Positions 9,014 to 19,173 are shown, numbered from the stretch's first letter. The stretch: 64,000 bases of DNA from Burkholderia sp. WSM2230 (GCF_000472445.1 NZ_AXAJ01000010.1:124001-188000); one strand, 5' to 3'. A program made the numbers and translations. Notes: generated by a model from the letters alone, not told the origin.

Positions 9014-9727
9014 ATGCCCACTGCCTACAAACGCGTCCTGCTCAAACTCTCCGGTGAAGCCCTGATGGGCGACGATGCCTTCGGCATCAATCGCGCGACC
9101 ATCGAACGAATGGTGGCGGACGTGGCCGAAGTGGTCCGTCTCGGAACGCAGCTGGCCGTGGTGATTGGCGGCGGCAATATTTTTCGCGGCGTGGCAGGCG
9201 GCGCGGCCGGCATGGACCGCGCCACGGCCGACTACATGGGCATGCTGGCCACCATGATGAACGCGCTGGCGCTGCAGGACGCCATGCGCCATGCCGGCAT
9301 CGAAGCGCGCGTGCAATCCGCGCTGCGCATGGACCAGGTAGTCGAGCCATACATCCGTCCGCGCGCGATTCGCCAGCTCGAGGAAGGCAAAGTCGTGATT
9401 TTCGCGGCCGGTACCGGCAACCCGTTCTTCACGACCGACACGGCCGCTGCGTTGCGCGGCTCGGAAATCGGCGCGGAAGTCGTGCTGAAAGCCACCAAGG
9501 TGGACGGCGTCTACTCGGCAGACCCGAAGAAAGATCCTAGCGCGACGCGCTACACCACGATCAGCTTCGACGAGGCGATCGGCCGCAACCTGCAGGTGAT
9601 GGACGCCACGGCCTTTGCGCTGTGCCGCGACCAGAAGCTGCCGATCCGCGTGTTTTCGATCGTCAAGCCGGGTGCGCTCAAGCGCATCGTGCTCGGCGAG
9701 GACGAGGGCACCCTCGTCCACGTGTAA
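9014..9727 (+). CDS. pyrH: Uridylate (UMP) kinase
   Basis: Phosphorylates UMP to UDP in pyrimidine synthesis; hexameric bacterial enzyme of the amino-acid-kinase fold, 237 residues. Visible signatures: KLSGEALMGD (about residues 11-20), VVIGGGNIFRG (UMP binding), AAGTGNPFFTTDTAAALR (ATP and acceptor site) and KATKVDGVYSADPKKDP. Its place between tsf and frr is the conserved bacterial order. Confidence 0.98.
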   Translation: MPTAYKRVLLKLSGEALMGDDAFGINRATIERMVADVAEVVRLGTQLAVVIGGGNIFRGVAGGAAGMDRATADYMGMLATMMNALALQDAMRHAGIEARVQSALRMDQVVEPYIRPRAIRQLEEGKVVIFAAGTGNPFFTTDTAAALRGSEIGAEVVLKATKVDGVYSADPKKDPSATRYTTISFDEAIGRNLQVMDATAFALCRDQKLPIRVFSIVKPGALKRIVLGEDEGTLVHV

Positions 9728-9825
9728 ACTCTCGTTCATATAACGTGGGCTTTGACGCGAGCCCGGGCCGCCGCATACCCGCGTGCTGGCCGGCTCGCCC
9801 GTTTTGAAGGTTCGGAGGTTTAAAA

Positions 9826-10386
9826 ATGTCTGTGGCTGATATCAGGAAGGGCGCTGAGCAAAAAATGCAGCGTTCCATCGACGCGTTCAAGAACGATCTG
9901 TCGAAAATCCGTACGGGCCGTGCGCACACGGGCCTGCTCGATCACATCCAGTGCGATTACTACGGCTCGCCGGTGCCTATTTCCCAGGTCGCCAACCTGA
10001 CGCTGATCGACGCACGCACGATTGGCGTGCAGCCGTGGGAAAAGAAGATGGTCCCGGTCGTCGAAAAGGCGATCCGCGAGTCGGACCTCGGGCTGAACCC
10101 GGCCACGCAAGGCGACGTGATCCGCGTGCCGATGCCCGCGCTGACCGAAGAGCGCCGCCGCGAATTGACGAAAGTGGTCAAGAGCGAAGCGGAAACGGCC
10201 AAGGTCGCTGTCCGCAACCTGCGCCGTGACGCTAACGAGCAACTGAAGAAGCTCGTCAAAGACAAGGAAATTTCAGAAGACGACGAGCGCCGCGCCGGCG
10301 ACGATGTTCAGAAGCTGACGGACAGATTCGTCGCAGAAATCGACAAACTCGTCGCCACGAAAGAAGCAGAGATCATGACGGTATAA
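9826..10386 (+). CDS. frr: Ribosome recycling factor
   Basis: Splits post-termination ribosomes with EF-G; 186 residues, all-helical arm plus small domain. Conserved blocks: KNDLSKIRTGRAHTGLLDHI near the N-terminus, PWEKKMVPVVEKAIR and the C-terminal helix with KKLVKDKEISEDDERR. A strong GGAGG precedes the ATG. Confidence 0.98.
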   Translation: MSVADIRKGAEQKMQRSIDAFKNDLSKIRTGRAHTGLLDHIQCDYYGSPVPISQVANLTLIDARTIGVQPWEKKMVPVVEKAIRESDLGLNPATQGDVIRVPMPALTEERRRELTKVVKSEAETAKVAVRNLRRDANEQLKKLVKDKEISEDDERRAGDDVQKLTDRFVAEIDKLVATKEAEIMTV

Positions 10387-10406
10387 GCCTGCGAGGCTCC
10401 GAACAG

Positions 10407-10434
10407 AACGCCGGCTGGCTTCGGCGTTACTGTT
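10407..10434 (+). terminator. Weak hairpin after frr
   Basis: AACGCCG (10407-10413), 8-nt loop, CGGCGTT (10422-10428), then ACTGTTTA. The poor T-run makes partial termination the most that can be claimed. The 153-bp gap to uppS holds nothing else I recognise. Confidence 0.4.
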
Positions 10435-10539
10435 TATCCGGGGCTCGCGTGAAGTCCAAGTCGTGAAGCGCCAGGTCTGGGAGCACTCACCACTTTCAGG
10501 ATTTTTACTTCTTTATTTGCAGTTATTGTCCCGACGGCC

Positions 10540-11322
10540 ATGACCTACACCAGCTCAACCGTGCGCGTGCCTGATGTCGCCGCGGTGCCGCGACATATCG
10601 CGATCATCATGGACGGCAACGGCCGTTGGGCCACCCAGCGCCGCTTGCCGCGCGTGGCCGGTCATACGCGTGGCGTCGACGCGGTACGCGCGGCCGTCGA
10701 GGCGTGCGCCCGCCAGGGCGTCGAATATCTGACGCTGTTCGCTTTCAGCTCGGAAAACTGGCGCCGCCCGAACGACGAAGTGTCGTTCCTGATGCGCCTG
10801 TTCGTCACCGCGCTGGAGCGCGAAATCGGCAAGCTGCACGCAAACGGCATCCGTTTGCGGGTGGTCGGCGACCTGGAACGTTTCGATACGCGCATTCGCG
10901 ATCTGATCCGGCGCGCAGAGACGAAGACCGCGCGCAATACCCGCCTCACGCTTACCATCGCCGCCAATTACGGCGGCCGCTGGGACATCATGCAGGCTAC
11001 CCGCAAGCTCGTGGAGCAGGCGGCAGAGGCGGGCAAGCCGGTCGAGGTGAGCGAGGAATCGTTCGCCGAGCATCTGTCCATGGCCTATGCGCCCGAGCCG
11101 GACCTCTTCATCCGCACGGGCGGCGAGCGACGCGTCAGCAACTTCCTGCTGTGGCAGCTGGCCTACACCGAGTTCTACTTCACCGACACCTTCTGGCCGG
11201 ATTTCGACGCCGACGCGCTCGGCCGCGCCATTGCTTCCTACGGCGAGCGTGAGCGCCGTTTCGGCCGCACCAGTGCTCAACTCGAGCCGCAATCGCAAAA
11301 CGTCGATTCGCTTCCATGCTAA
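10540..11322 (+). CDS. uppS: Undecaprenyl pyrophosphate synthase (cis-prenyltransferase)
   Basis: Makes the C55 lipid carrier for peptidoglycan and O-antigen from FPP and IPP. The cis-prenyltransferase motif IIMDGNGRWA carries the catalytic Asp25; TLFAFSSENWRRP and LFIRTGGERRVSNFLLWQ (IPP and product binding) follow. At 260 residues the length is typical. Its stop overlaps the cdsA start by 7 bp, indicating coupling. Confidence 0.97.
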   Translation: MTYTSSTVRVPDVAAVPRHIAIIMDGNGRWATQRRLPRVAGHTRGVDAVRAAVEACARQGVEYLTLFAFSSENWRRPNDEVSFLMRLFVTALEREIGKLHANGIRLRVVGDLERFDTRIRDLIRRAETKTARNTRLTLTIAANYGGRWDIMQATRKLVEQAAEAGKPVEVSEESFAEHLSMAYAPEPDLFIRTGGERRVSNFLLWQLAYTEFYFTDTFWPDFDADALGRAIASYGERERRFGRTSAQLEPQSQNVDSLPC

Positions 11323-12137
11323 AAACCCGTGTCATCACGGCGGTTGTCCTTTTGGCGGTGTTTCTGCCCGTCACGTTGTTCGCGCCGATCGGCGCGTTCG
11401 GCGCGCTGATCGCTTTTGTCGTCGTGTTCGCCGCGTGGGAGTGGGCGCGGCTGCTCAAGCTGGGCGGCGCCGGCCCGGTGGTCTACGCGCTGGTGGCGGC
11501 GGTCGCGTTGGTCGCGAGCACGCGGCTTGGCATCGGCGTAGACGGCGCCCAGCCGTTTTACAAGGCGGCGGCCATTTTCTGGGTGGTCGCCGGCCCGTTC
11601 GTGCTGCTGCGCAAGCCCACGCTCGCACAGGGCGCCTGGCGCAGCTTTCTGTTTCTTGCCGGGATTGTGATATTCGTCGCGTGCTGGCATGCTCTCGTCG
11701 CCGCGCGGATGCAGGGCGTGTCTTTCGTGCTCTCGCTGCTGCTATTGGTATGGCTCGCCGATATCGGCGCATACTTCTCGGGTAAGGCGTTCGGCAAGCA
11801 CAAGCTAGCGCCCGCCATCAGCCCGGGCAAGACGTGGGAGGGCGCGATCGGCGGCTGGCTCGCGGTGATGATCGTCGGGCTGGCCGCGGTCCTTTTGCAT
11901 GCGTTCGAGCCGACCTTGTATTCTGAGCTGTGGGCGCATTGGGGCGCCCCGCGCGCGCTGCTTGCGCTGACCGTGCTGGTGGCGTTCAGCGTAGTGGGCG
12001 ACCTTTTTGAATCGATGCTGAAACGCCAGGCCGGCGTGAAAGATTCGAGCGGCCTGTTGCCTGGGCACGGTGGCGTGCTCGACCGCATCGACGCATTGTT
12101 GCCGGTGCTGCCGCTCGCCATGCTGCTGCTCGGCTAG
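11316..12137 (+). CDS. cdsA: Phosphatidate cytidylyltransferase (CDP-diacylglycerol synthase)
   Basis: Integral membrane enzyme that makes CDP-diacylglycerol for phospholipid synthesis. The 273-residue protein is mostly transmembrane helices and has the family signature SVVGDLFESMLKRQAGVKDS with LLPGHGGVLDRIDAL near the C-terminus. Starts inside the end of uppS and is followed 10 bp later by dxr. Confidence 0.97.
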   Translation: MLKTRVITAVVLLAVFLPVTLFAPIGAFGALIAFVVVFAAWEWARLLKLGGAGPVVYALVAAVALVASTRLGIGVDGAQPFYKAAAIFWVVAGPFVLLRKPTLAQGAWRSFLFLAGIVIFVACWHALVAARMQGVSFVLSLLLLVWLADIGAYFSGKAFGKHKLAPAISPGKTWEGAIGGWLAVMIVGLAAVLLHAFEPTLYSELWAHWGAPRALLALTVLVAFSVVGDLFESMLKRQAGVKDSSGLLPGHGGVLDRIDALLPVLPLAMLLLG

Positions 12138-12147
12138 AGAAAGAGAT

Positions 12148-13353
12148 ATGCAAAAACGTCTGACATTGCTCGGTTCCACGGGCTCGATTGGAGACAGCAC
12201 GCTCGACGTCGTCGCGCGTCATCCGGAGCGCTTTTCGGTTTATGCGCTCAGCGCGCACCGCAACGGCGACAAGCTCGTCGAGCAATGCCTGCGGTTCCGG
12301 CCGGAGGTCGCCGTGGTCGGCGACGCCGACACGGCTGCGCGCGTCGCGGCGAAGCTGCGCGACGCCGGCTGCAAGACCGAAGTGACTTACGGCCCCGACG
12401 CACTCGTCCAGGTCTCGAAGAGCGACGGCTGCGACACGGTGGTCGCGGCGATCGTCGGCGCGGCCGGCCTTGCGCCGAGCCTGGCGGCTGCGCGCGCCGG
12501 CAAGCGCATTCTCCTCGCGAACAAGGAAGCGCTCGTCATGTCGGGCGCCATCTTCATGGACGCGGTCCATGACAACGGCGCGGTCCTGTTGCCGGTCGAC
12601 AGCGAACACAACGCGATTTTCCAGTGTTTGCCGCGCGAAGCTGCGCTGCATGGCGGCGTCTCCAAGATTATTCTGACGGCGTCGGGCGGTCCGTTCCGCA
12701 CGCGCGAGCCGGCCACGCTCGTCGACGTGACGCCGGAAGAGGCGTGCAAGCACCCGAACTGGGTCATGGGCCGCAAGATCTCGGTCGACTCCGCCACGAT
12801 GATGAACAAAGGCCTCGAAGTGATCGAGGCACATTGGCTGTTCGGCCTGCCGGGCGAGCGCATCGACGTGCTGATTCACCCGCAAAGCGTGATCCATTCG
12901 CTGGTGTCGTACGCCGACGGCTCGGTGCTGGCGCAACTCGGCAATCCCGACATGCGCACGCCGATCGCCCATGCGCTCGCGTTCCCGGATCGCGTGGACT
13001 CGGGGGTCGCGCAGCTCGACCTCGCGCAAGTCGCGTCGCTGTCGTTTGAGAAGCCGGACTACGCGCGTTTTCCTTGCCTGGCATTGGCCATGAAGGCGCT
13101 CGCCGAGGGCGGCGTCGCCAGCGCGGCACTCAACGCCGCTAACGAAATTGCTGTTGAAGCGTTCCTGTCGCGCCAGATCGGCTTCATGGCGATCGCGCAG
13201 GTGGTCGACTCGGTGCTCAACGCGTTGCCCAACCGCAGCGCGCATGCGCTCGAAGACGTGATCGAAGCGGACGCCGCCGCGCGTCGCGCCGCAGCCGAAT
13301 TCATCGCGCGTCTGCCCGACGCCGCCCGCCGCACGGAACGCGCCGTCCAGTGA
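12148..13353 (+). CDS. dxr: 1-Deoxy-D-xylulose 5-phosphate reductoisomerase
   Basis: Converts DXP to MEP in the non-mevalonate isoprenoid pathway, supplying IPP for UppS upstream. ATG 12148 is chosen because the NADPH-binding motif GSTGSIG then sits at residues 9-15, as in the family; the open frame extends upstream into cdsA without homology. Metal and substrate motifs: LLPVDSEHNAIFQ, GGPFRTREP, and HPNWVMGRKISVDSATMMNK. 401 residues, usual length. Confidence 0.97.
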   Translation: MQKRLTLLGSTGSIGDSTLDVVARHPERFSVYALSAHRNGDKLVEQCLRFRPEVAVVGDADTAARVAAKLRDAGCKTEVTYGPDALVQVSKSDGCDTVVAAIVGAAGLAPSLAAARAGKRILLANKEALVMSGAIFMDAVHDNGAVLLPVDSEHNAIFQCLPREAALHGGVSKIILTASGGPFRTREPATLVDVTPEEACKHPNWVMGRKISVDSATMMNKGLEVIEAHWLFGLPGERIDVLIHPQSVIHSLVSYADGSVLAQLGNPDMRTPIAHALAFPDRVDSGVAQLDLAQVASLSFEKPDYARFPCLALAMKALAEGGVASAALNAANEIAVEAFLSRQIGFMAIAQVVDSVLNALPNRSAHALEDVIEADAAARRAAAEFIARLPDAARRTERAVQ

Positions 13354-13360
13354 GGCGCAT

Positions 13361-14776
13361 ATGAATCTGCTGATCGAAGTGCTCGCCTTCGCGGTCGCGA
13401 TTGGCGTGCTCGTGGTCGTCCACGAATACGGGCATTACAGCGTGGCGCGGCTGTGTGGCGTCAAGGTGCTGCGCTTTTCGATTGGCTTCGGCAAGCCGCT
13501 ATTCCAATGGGTCAGTGCGAAGAGCGGCACCGAATGGACGGTTGCCGCGCTGCCGCTCGGCGGCTATGTGAAGATGCTCGACGAGCGCGAAACCGGCGGC
13601 GCGCCGATTCCTGCTGAAGCATTGCCGCATGCGTTCAACCGGCAGTCGGTGTGGCGTCGCATTGCGATCGTCGCGGCCGGGCCCGTCGCCAATTTCCTGC
13701 TGGCGATCGTTCTGTTCGGTCTCGTGTTCGCCACCGGCGTGACCGAACCCGCGGCGATTCTCGCCACGCCCGCGCCCAACACGGCGGCTGCGCTCGCCGG
13801 TTTCGAGGGCGGCGAGACGGTGGTCGGCGTGCGCGCGGAGAAAGCGGCCGAATCGGAGCCGGTGCGTTCCTGGTCGGACTTGCGCTGGAAGCTGCTCGGT
13901 GCGGCGTTCGACCATAAGCGCGTCGTGCTGAGCGCAAAAGGCGCGGACGGCACGTCCGACTTCCAGCTCGACTTGCGCGGTCTAACCGAAAAAGACGTCG
14001 ACGACGACTTCATGTCGCGGCTCGGCTTCGAACCCGGCGGCGGCAAGCTGACGGTCGCGGGTGTGCAGCCCGGCAGTGCGGCGCAGAAGGCGGGACTTCT
14101 TCCTGGCGACCGTTTGCGCGCGATCAACGGTATCGCGACTGACAACGCTACGGCCTTCATCGCCTATGTAAAATCGCACGCGGGCCAGCCTTTGACGCTG
14201 CAAGTGGAGCGGGCAGCCGCGGGGCAAACACAGGGCCAGGCGCAGAGCCAGGGGGCGGGCAAGCTCGAAGACATCCGCATCGTTCCGCAAGCACAGCGCG
14301 ACCCGGCCACCGGAGAACAGGTCGGCCGTATCGGCGCCGAGCTCGCGACCCAGGTGCCGTCCATCAACGTGCGTTATGGACCTGTCGAAAGCCTTCGCCT
14401 TGGTGCGCACCGTACATGGGACCTCGCGGTCTATTCGGTGCGAATGTTCGGGCGCATGATCGTCGGCGAGGCGTCGCTAAAGAATCTCTCGGGCCCGGTC
14501 ACGATCGCCGACTACGCAGGAAAGAGCGCACGTCTCGGTCCTTCTGCATTTCTGTCGTTCCTCGCCCTCGTCAGTATTAGCCTCGGTGTACTGAACCTGC
14601 TACCAATTCCGGTATTGGACGGGGGGCATCTGTTATATTATTTGGTTGAAGCTGTGACCGGTAAAGTTGTCTCCGATCGCTGGCAACTCGTTTTTCAGAG
14701 GGCGGGTCTCGCCTGCATCGTCGCTTTGTCGGCGATTGCACTGTTCAACGATCTCGCTCGTTTAATCCACTTTTAA
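13361..14776 (+). CDS. rseP: Site-2 intramembrane metalloprotease RseP
   Basis: Inner-membrane protease that cleaves anti-sigma factors in the envelope stress response. The zinc motif HEYGH is at residues 21-25 in the first membrane helix; the second site NLLPIPVLDGGH is near residue 415. Between them is a periplasmic PDZ region (GVQPGSAAQKAGLLPGDRL). At 471 residues it is slightly longer than E. coli RseP, owing to a Gln/Gly-rich insertion near residue 290. Followed by bamA, the usual order. Confidence 0.97.
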   Translation: MNLLIEVLAFAVAIGVLVVVHEYGHYSVARLCGVKVLRFSIGFGKPLFQWVSAKSGTEWTVAALPLGGYVKMLDERETGGAPIPAEALPHAFNRQSVWRRIAIVAAGPVANFLLAIVLFGLVFATGVTEPAAILATPAPNTAAALAGFEGGETVVGVRAEKAAESEPVRSWSDLRWKLLGAAFDHKRVVLSAKGADGTSDFQLDLRGLTEKDVDDDFMSRLGFEPGGGKLTVAGVQPGSAAQKAGLLPGDRLRAINGIATDNATAFIAYVKSHAGQPLTLQVERAAAGQTQGQAQSQGAGKLEDIRIVPQAQRDPATGEQVGRIGAELATQVPSINVRYGPVESLRLGAHRTWDLAVYSVRMFGRMIVGEASLKNLSGPVTIADYAGKSARLGPSAFLSFLALVSISLGVLNLLPIPVLDGGHLLYYLVEAVTGKVVSDRWQLVFQRAGLACIVALSAIALFNDLARLIHF

Positions 14777-14843
14777 AGTGTCCGGCGGCGCTCACAATAG
14801 CGGCCGTCCGACCTGATGCAGCTATACACACTGGGGAAGCACG

Positions 14844-17156
14844 TTGTTTAAACCTCATCGCTTGGTTCCGAAGACGGTAATAACCGCGGCACTTGCCGCG
14901 CATGGGCTGGTTGCTCACGCAACGACGCCGTTCGTGGTGCAGGACATCCGGATCGAGGGATTGCAACGCGTCGAACCTGGTACCGTGTTCGCGTATCTGC
15001 CCATCAAGCAGGGCGATACGTTCAACGACGACAAGGCTTCCGAAGCGATTCGCGCGCTGTACGCAACGGGCTTCTTCAACGACGTCAAGATCGCGACCGA
15101 AGGCAATGTGGTGATCGTGCAGGTGCTGGAACGTCCGGCCATCGGCACGATCGACTTCGCGGGCATTCACGAGTTCGACAAGGAAAATCTGACCAAGGCG
15201 TTGCGCGCGGTCGGCTTGTCGCAGGGCCGTTACTACGACAAGGCGCTCGTCGACAAGGCCGAACAGGAATTGAAGCGCCAGTACCTGACGCGCGGCTACT
15301 ACGCGGCTGAAGTCACGACCACGATCACGCCGATCGACCGCAATCGCGTTTCGGTGCTGTTCTCGGTGGCCGAAGGGCCGAGCGCGAAGATCCGCCAGAT
15401 CAATTTTATCGGCAACAAGGCCTTCAGCACGGGTACGCTGCGCGACGAAATGCAGCTGTCCACGCCGAACTGGTTCTCGTGGTACACGAAGAACGACCTG
15501 TACGCGAAAGACAAGCTCACCGGCGACCTCGAAAATGTCCGCTCCTACTATCTGAACCGCGGCTATCTCGAGTTCAACATCGAGTCGACCCAGGTGTCGA
15601 TCACGCCGGACAAGAAGGACATGTATCTGACGGTCACCCTGCACGAAGGCGAGCCGTACACGATTTCGAGCATCAAGCTGGCCGGCAATCTGCTCGACCG
15701 CGAGCCTGAGCTCGCCAAGCTCATCAAGATCAAGCCGGGCGACCGTTTCTCGGCCGAAAAGCTGCAAGCTACCACCAAGGCAATCGTCGATAAACTCGGC
15801 GAATATGGTTACGCGTTCGCGACCGTCAACGCGCAGCCGCAGATCGACCAGACCAACCACAAGGTCGACCTGACACTGCAGGTGGACCCGAGCCGCCGCG
15901 TGTACGTGCGCCGTATCAACGTGGTGGGCAACACGCGTACGCGCGACGAAGTGGTGCGCCGCGAAATGCGCCAGCTCGAAAGCTCGTGGTTCGACTCGAA
16001 CCGCCTCGCGTTGTCGAAAGACCGTATCAATCGTCTCGGCTACTTTACTGACGTGGACGTGACCACGATCCCTGTTGAAGGTACGCCTGACCAGGTGGAC
16101 GTGGACGTGAAGGTCGCCGAGAAACCGACCGGCGCGATCACGCTGGGCGCGGGCTTTTCGTCGACGGACAAGGTGGTGCTCTCCGCGGGCGTGTCGCAGG
16201 ACAACGTATTCGGTTCGGGCACGAGCCTCGCGGTGAACGTCAACACCGCAAAAACGTACCGTACGTTGACGGTCACGCAGGTCGACCCGTACTTCACGGT
16301 GGACGGCATCAAGCGTATTACCGACGTTTATTACCGCACTTACCAGCCGCTGTATTACTCGACCGATTCGAGCTTCAAGATCGTCACCATGGGTGGCGAT
16401 CTGAAATTCGGCATTCCGTTCTCCGAGGTCGATACGGTCTATTTCGGCGCGGGCCTCGAGCAGAACAAGCTCGACGTCGACGCGAACACGCCGGCGTCGT
16501 ACAAGCAATACGTGCAGGACTTCGGCCGCGTGTCGAACAACGTGCCGGTTACGGTGGGCTGGTCGCGCGACGCGCGCGACAGTGCGCTCGTGCCGAGCCG
16601 CGGTTACTTCGCGCAGGCCAACGCTGAATACGGCACGCCGATCGGCAGCACGCAGTATTACAAGGCCGACATCAACGCGCAGTACTATTACTCGTTTGCG
16701 CGCGGCTTCGTGCTGGGCTTCAACTTCCAGGGCGGCTACGGCAAGGGCATGGGCGGCAAGCCATACCCGATTTTCAAGAACTACTACGCGGGCGGTATCG
16801 GTTCGGTCCGCGGCTACGAGCCGAGCTCGCTCGGTCCGCGCGACAAGACGACCGGCGATCCGATCGGCGGCTCGAAGCTGCTGGTCGGCAATATCGAATT
16901 GACCTTCCCGCTGCCTGGCACCGGCTATGATCGGACGTTGCGCGTGTTCACGTTCCTCGACGCCGGTAACGTCTGGGCGGACGCGAGCAGCGCGGCTAAC
17001 TCGAACGGCGCCAACGGCCTGCGTTACGGCTACGGTGTCGGTCTTGCATGGATTTCGCCGATCGGGCCGCTCAAGCTCAGCCTGGGCTTCCCGCTCACCA
17101 AGCATACGGGCGACCAGTATCAGAAGTTCCAGTTCCAGATCGGGACGGCGTTCTGA
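14844..17156 (+). CDS. bamA: Outer-membrane protein assembly factor BamA
   Basis: Omp85 protein that inserts beta-barrels into the outer membrane. It starts with TTG (14844) preceded by GGGGAAG; no in-frame ATG gives the N-terminus. A signal peptide ends at VAHA (about residue 24), five POTRA repeats cover about residues 25-420, and a C-terminal barrel ends in Phe as required for Bam recognition. Barrel signatures: GGIGSVRGYEPSSLGPRD and LGFPLTKHTGDQ. 770 residues. skp follows after 46 bp. Confidence 0.98.
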   Translation: MFKPHRLVPKTVITAALAAHGLVAHATTPFVVQDIRIEGLQRVEPGTVFAYLPIKQGDTFNDDKASEAIRALYATGFFNDVKIATEGNVVIVQVLERPAIGTIDFAGIHEFDKENLTKALRAVGLSQGRYYDKALVDKAEQELKRQYLTRGYYAAEVTTTITPIDRNRVSVLFSVAEGPSAKIRQINFIGNKAFSTGTLRDEMQLSTPNWFSWYTKNDLYAKDKLTGDLENVRSYYLNRGYLEFNIESTQVSITPDKKDMYLTVTLHEGEPYTISSIKLAGNLLDREPELAKLIKIKPGDRFSAEKLQATTKAIVDKLGEYGYAFATVNAQPQIDQTNHKVDLTLQVDPSRRVYVRRINVVGNTRTRDEVVRREMRQLESSWFDSNRLALSKDRINRLGYFTDVDVTTIPVEGTPDQVDVDVKVAEKPTGAITLGAGFSSTDKVVLSAGVSQDNVFGSGTSLAVNVNTAKTYRTLTVTQVDPYFTVDGIKRITDVYYRTYQPLYYSTDSSFKIVTMGGDLKFGIPFSEVDTVYFGAGLEQNKLDVDANTPASYKQYVQDFGRVSNNVPVTVGWSRDARDSALVPSRGYFAQANAEYGTPIGSTQYYKADINAQYYYSFARGFVLGFNFQGGYGKGMGGKPYPIFKNYYAGGIGSVRGYEPSSLGPRDKTTGDPIGGSKLLVGNIELTFPLPGTGYDRTLRVFTFLDAGNVWADASSAANSNGANGLRYGYGVGLAWISPIGPLKLSLGFPLTKHTGDQYQKFQFQIGTAF

Positions 17157-17202
17157 CCGCGCTGCGGAAGGCTCGCCAAACAACAGTATCGAGAGGATCA
17201 CT

Positions 17203-17724
17203 TTGCTAACCGGTATGTTTTCGAAACGTGTGGCTTGCGCGCTGGCGCTGGCAATGACGCTGGGCGTCGGCGTGGCGCACGCGCAGGAAGCCAGGATTGC
17301 CGCGGTGAATTCCGACCGGATTCTGCGGGAATCGGCCGCGGCGAAGGCGGCCCAGGTCAAGCTCGAGGCAGAGTTCGCCAAGCGCGACAAGGACCTCGCG
17401 GACATGGCGCAGAAGCTGAAGTCGATGTCCGATTCACTCGACAAGAACGGTGCGTCGATGTCTACGGCGGACCGTGCGCAAAAGCAGCGCGATCTGTCGC
17501 AGCTCGACACCGACTTTCAGCGCAAGCAACGCGAATTTCGCGAGGACCTGAACCAGCGCCGAAATGAAGAACTCGCGGCGGTGCTGGACCGTGCGAACAA
17601 GGTGATCAAGCAGATCGCCGAGGCGCAGCACTACGACCTGATCGTGCAGGAAGCGGTGTATGTCAGCCCGCGCATCGACATCACCGACCAGGTGCTCAAG
17701 GCTCTCGCGGCTTCGGGCAACTGA
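17203..17724 (+). CDS. skp: Periplasmic chaperone Skp/OmpH
   Basis: Holds unfolded outer-membrane proteins in the periplasm for BamA. Hydrophobic signal peptide ending AHA-QEARIA, then long charged helices, the tentacles of the Skp trimer (ELAAVLDRANKVIKQIAE). I prefer the TTG start at 17203, because AGAGGA lies five bases upstream; ATG 17215 is the alternative and removes four residues. 173 residues with the TTG start. Confidence 0.93.
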   Translation: MLTGMFSKRVACALALAMTLGVGVAHAQEARIAAVNSDRILRESAAAKAAQVKLEAEFAKRDKDLADMAQKLKSMSDSLDKNGASMSTADRAQKQRDLSQLDTDFQRKQREFREDLNQRRNEELAAVLDRANKVIKQIAEAQHYDLIVQEAVYVSPRIDITDQVLKALAASGN

Positions 17725-17854
17725 AAGCGGCGTCGCGGTACTGACAACGCGCATTGACAAAGGGCAGTCACGAGCTTACTCACAAGGTTGCCGACAACGC
17801 GCAATGACACGTCGCACCGACAAGTTGTACTGAACAGCAGGAGACAGGATAGGC

Positions 17855-18979
17855 ATGGCTTTTACGCTCGAGGACATCGTCCAGCGGTTCGGCGGTGAAG
17901 TAGTGGGAGACGGTTCGCAGCGCGTCGGCAGTCTGGCGCCGCTCGACCAGGCAGGCCCGGACCAGCTGGCGTTCCTCGCCAACCCGAAGTACCTGTCGCA
18001 AGTCGAAACGACTCGCGCGGGCGCGGTCCTGATCAATGCGGACGACCTCGCGAAGCTCGCGTCCCGCAGCGGCCGTAACTTCATCGTCACGCCGAATCCG
18101 TACGCTTACTTCGCGCGCGTCGCGCAAACCTTCATCGACCTCGCGGCTCCGAAGGTCGCGCCCGGCATTCATCCGAGCGCGACGATCGACCCGTCCGCGC
18201 AGATAGCCGCCAGCGCGGTGATCGGACCGCACGTCACGGTGGAAGCGGGCGCCGTGATCGGCGACAATGTGCGGCTCGACGCAAATGTGGTGATTGGCCG
18301 CGGCACGCGCATCGGCGCGGGTTCGCATCTGTATCCGAACGTCGCCGTGTACCACGGCTGCAAGCTCGCCGAGCGTGTGATCGTGCACGCGGGCGCGGTG
18401 ATCGGCTCGGACGGCTTTGGCTTTGCGCCGGATTTCGTCGGCGAAGGCGAAGCGCGTACCGGCAGCTGGGTGAAGATTCCGCAGGTCGGCGGCGTGTCGA
18501 TTGCGGCTGACGTCGAGATCGGTGCGAACACCACGATCGACCGCGGCGCGATGGCTGACACGGTCATCGAGGAGTGCGTGAAAATCGACAACCTTGTGCA
18601 GATCGGCCATAACTGCCGGATCGGTGCGTATACGGTCATTGCCGGTTGCGCGGGCATTGCGGGCAGCACGACCATTGGCCGCCACTGCATGATCGGCGGC
18701 GCGGTCGGCATTGCCGGGCATGTGACGCTTGCCGATCATGTCATCGTCACCGCCAAGTCGGGCGTGTCGAAGTCGCTGCTGAAGCCCGGCATGTACACCA
18801 GCGCGTTCCCCGCGGTGAATCACGCCGACTGGAACAAAAGCGCGGCCTTGCTGCGCAATATCGACAAGCTTCGCGACCGTATCAAGGCACTGGAAAACGG
18901 CGCAGCGGCTCAGCCGGACGGCAAGGCGGCGCCTGCGGCATCCGGCGCGGCAGGCGCGGCACGGAGCGATCAAAGCTAG
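17855..18979 (+). CDS. lpxD: UDP-3-O-(3-hydroxyacyl)glucosamine N-acyltransferase
   Basis: Third step of lipid A synthesis: adds the N-linked hydroxyacyl chain. An N-terminal uridine-binding domain (PLDQAGPDQLAFLANPKY) is followed by a left-handed beta-helix of isoleucine-patch hexapeptides (IGPHVTVEAGAVIGDNVRL and others), the catalytic His in NLVQIGHNC, and an Ala/Pro-rich C-terminal tail. 374 residues. The 130-bp gap before it shows no gene. Confidence 0.97.
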   Translation: MAFTLEDIVQRFGGEVVGDGSQRVGSLAPLDQAGPDQLAFLANPKYLSQVETTRAGAVLINADDLAKLASRSGRNFIVTPNPYAYFARVAQTFIDLAAPKVAPGIHPSATIDPSAQIAASAVIGPHVTVEAGAVIGDNVRLDANVVIGRGTRIGAGSHLYPNVAVYHGCKLAERVIVHAGAVIGSDGFGFAPDFVGEGEARTGSWVKIPQVGGVSIAADVEIGANTTIDRGAMADTVIEECVKIDNLVQIGHNCRIGAYTVIAGCAGIAGSTTIGRHCMIGGAVGIAGHVTLADHVIVTAKSGVSKSLLKPGMYTSAFPAVNHADWNKSAALLRNIDKLRDRIKALENGAAAQPDGKAAPAASGAAGAARSDQS

Positions 18980-19173
18980 TTTTCCGGGCGGCCCGCCGCT
19001 ACCGCGTAAAATGGCGGGCGAATATCAGGAAGCGAAGACGGTTGCCGCGACCCGGTGGCACGGCAACCAGTTCACGGCGAGCGCCGGCAGCACGCGCTCA
19101 CAACCCGCTGACAACCCACCTGCACCAGCATCCGCAGTCATCATCGCGCAGTCAATGCGTGAGCAGAAACACC

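Noticed and set aside
14745..17510. 921-codon open frame opposite bamA and skp
   Set aside because: Shadow frame; bamA has POTRA and barrel motifs on the other strand, and the shadow has no recognisable domain.
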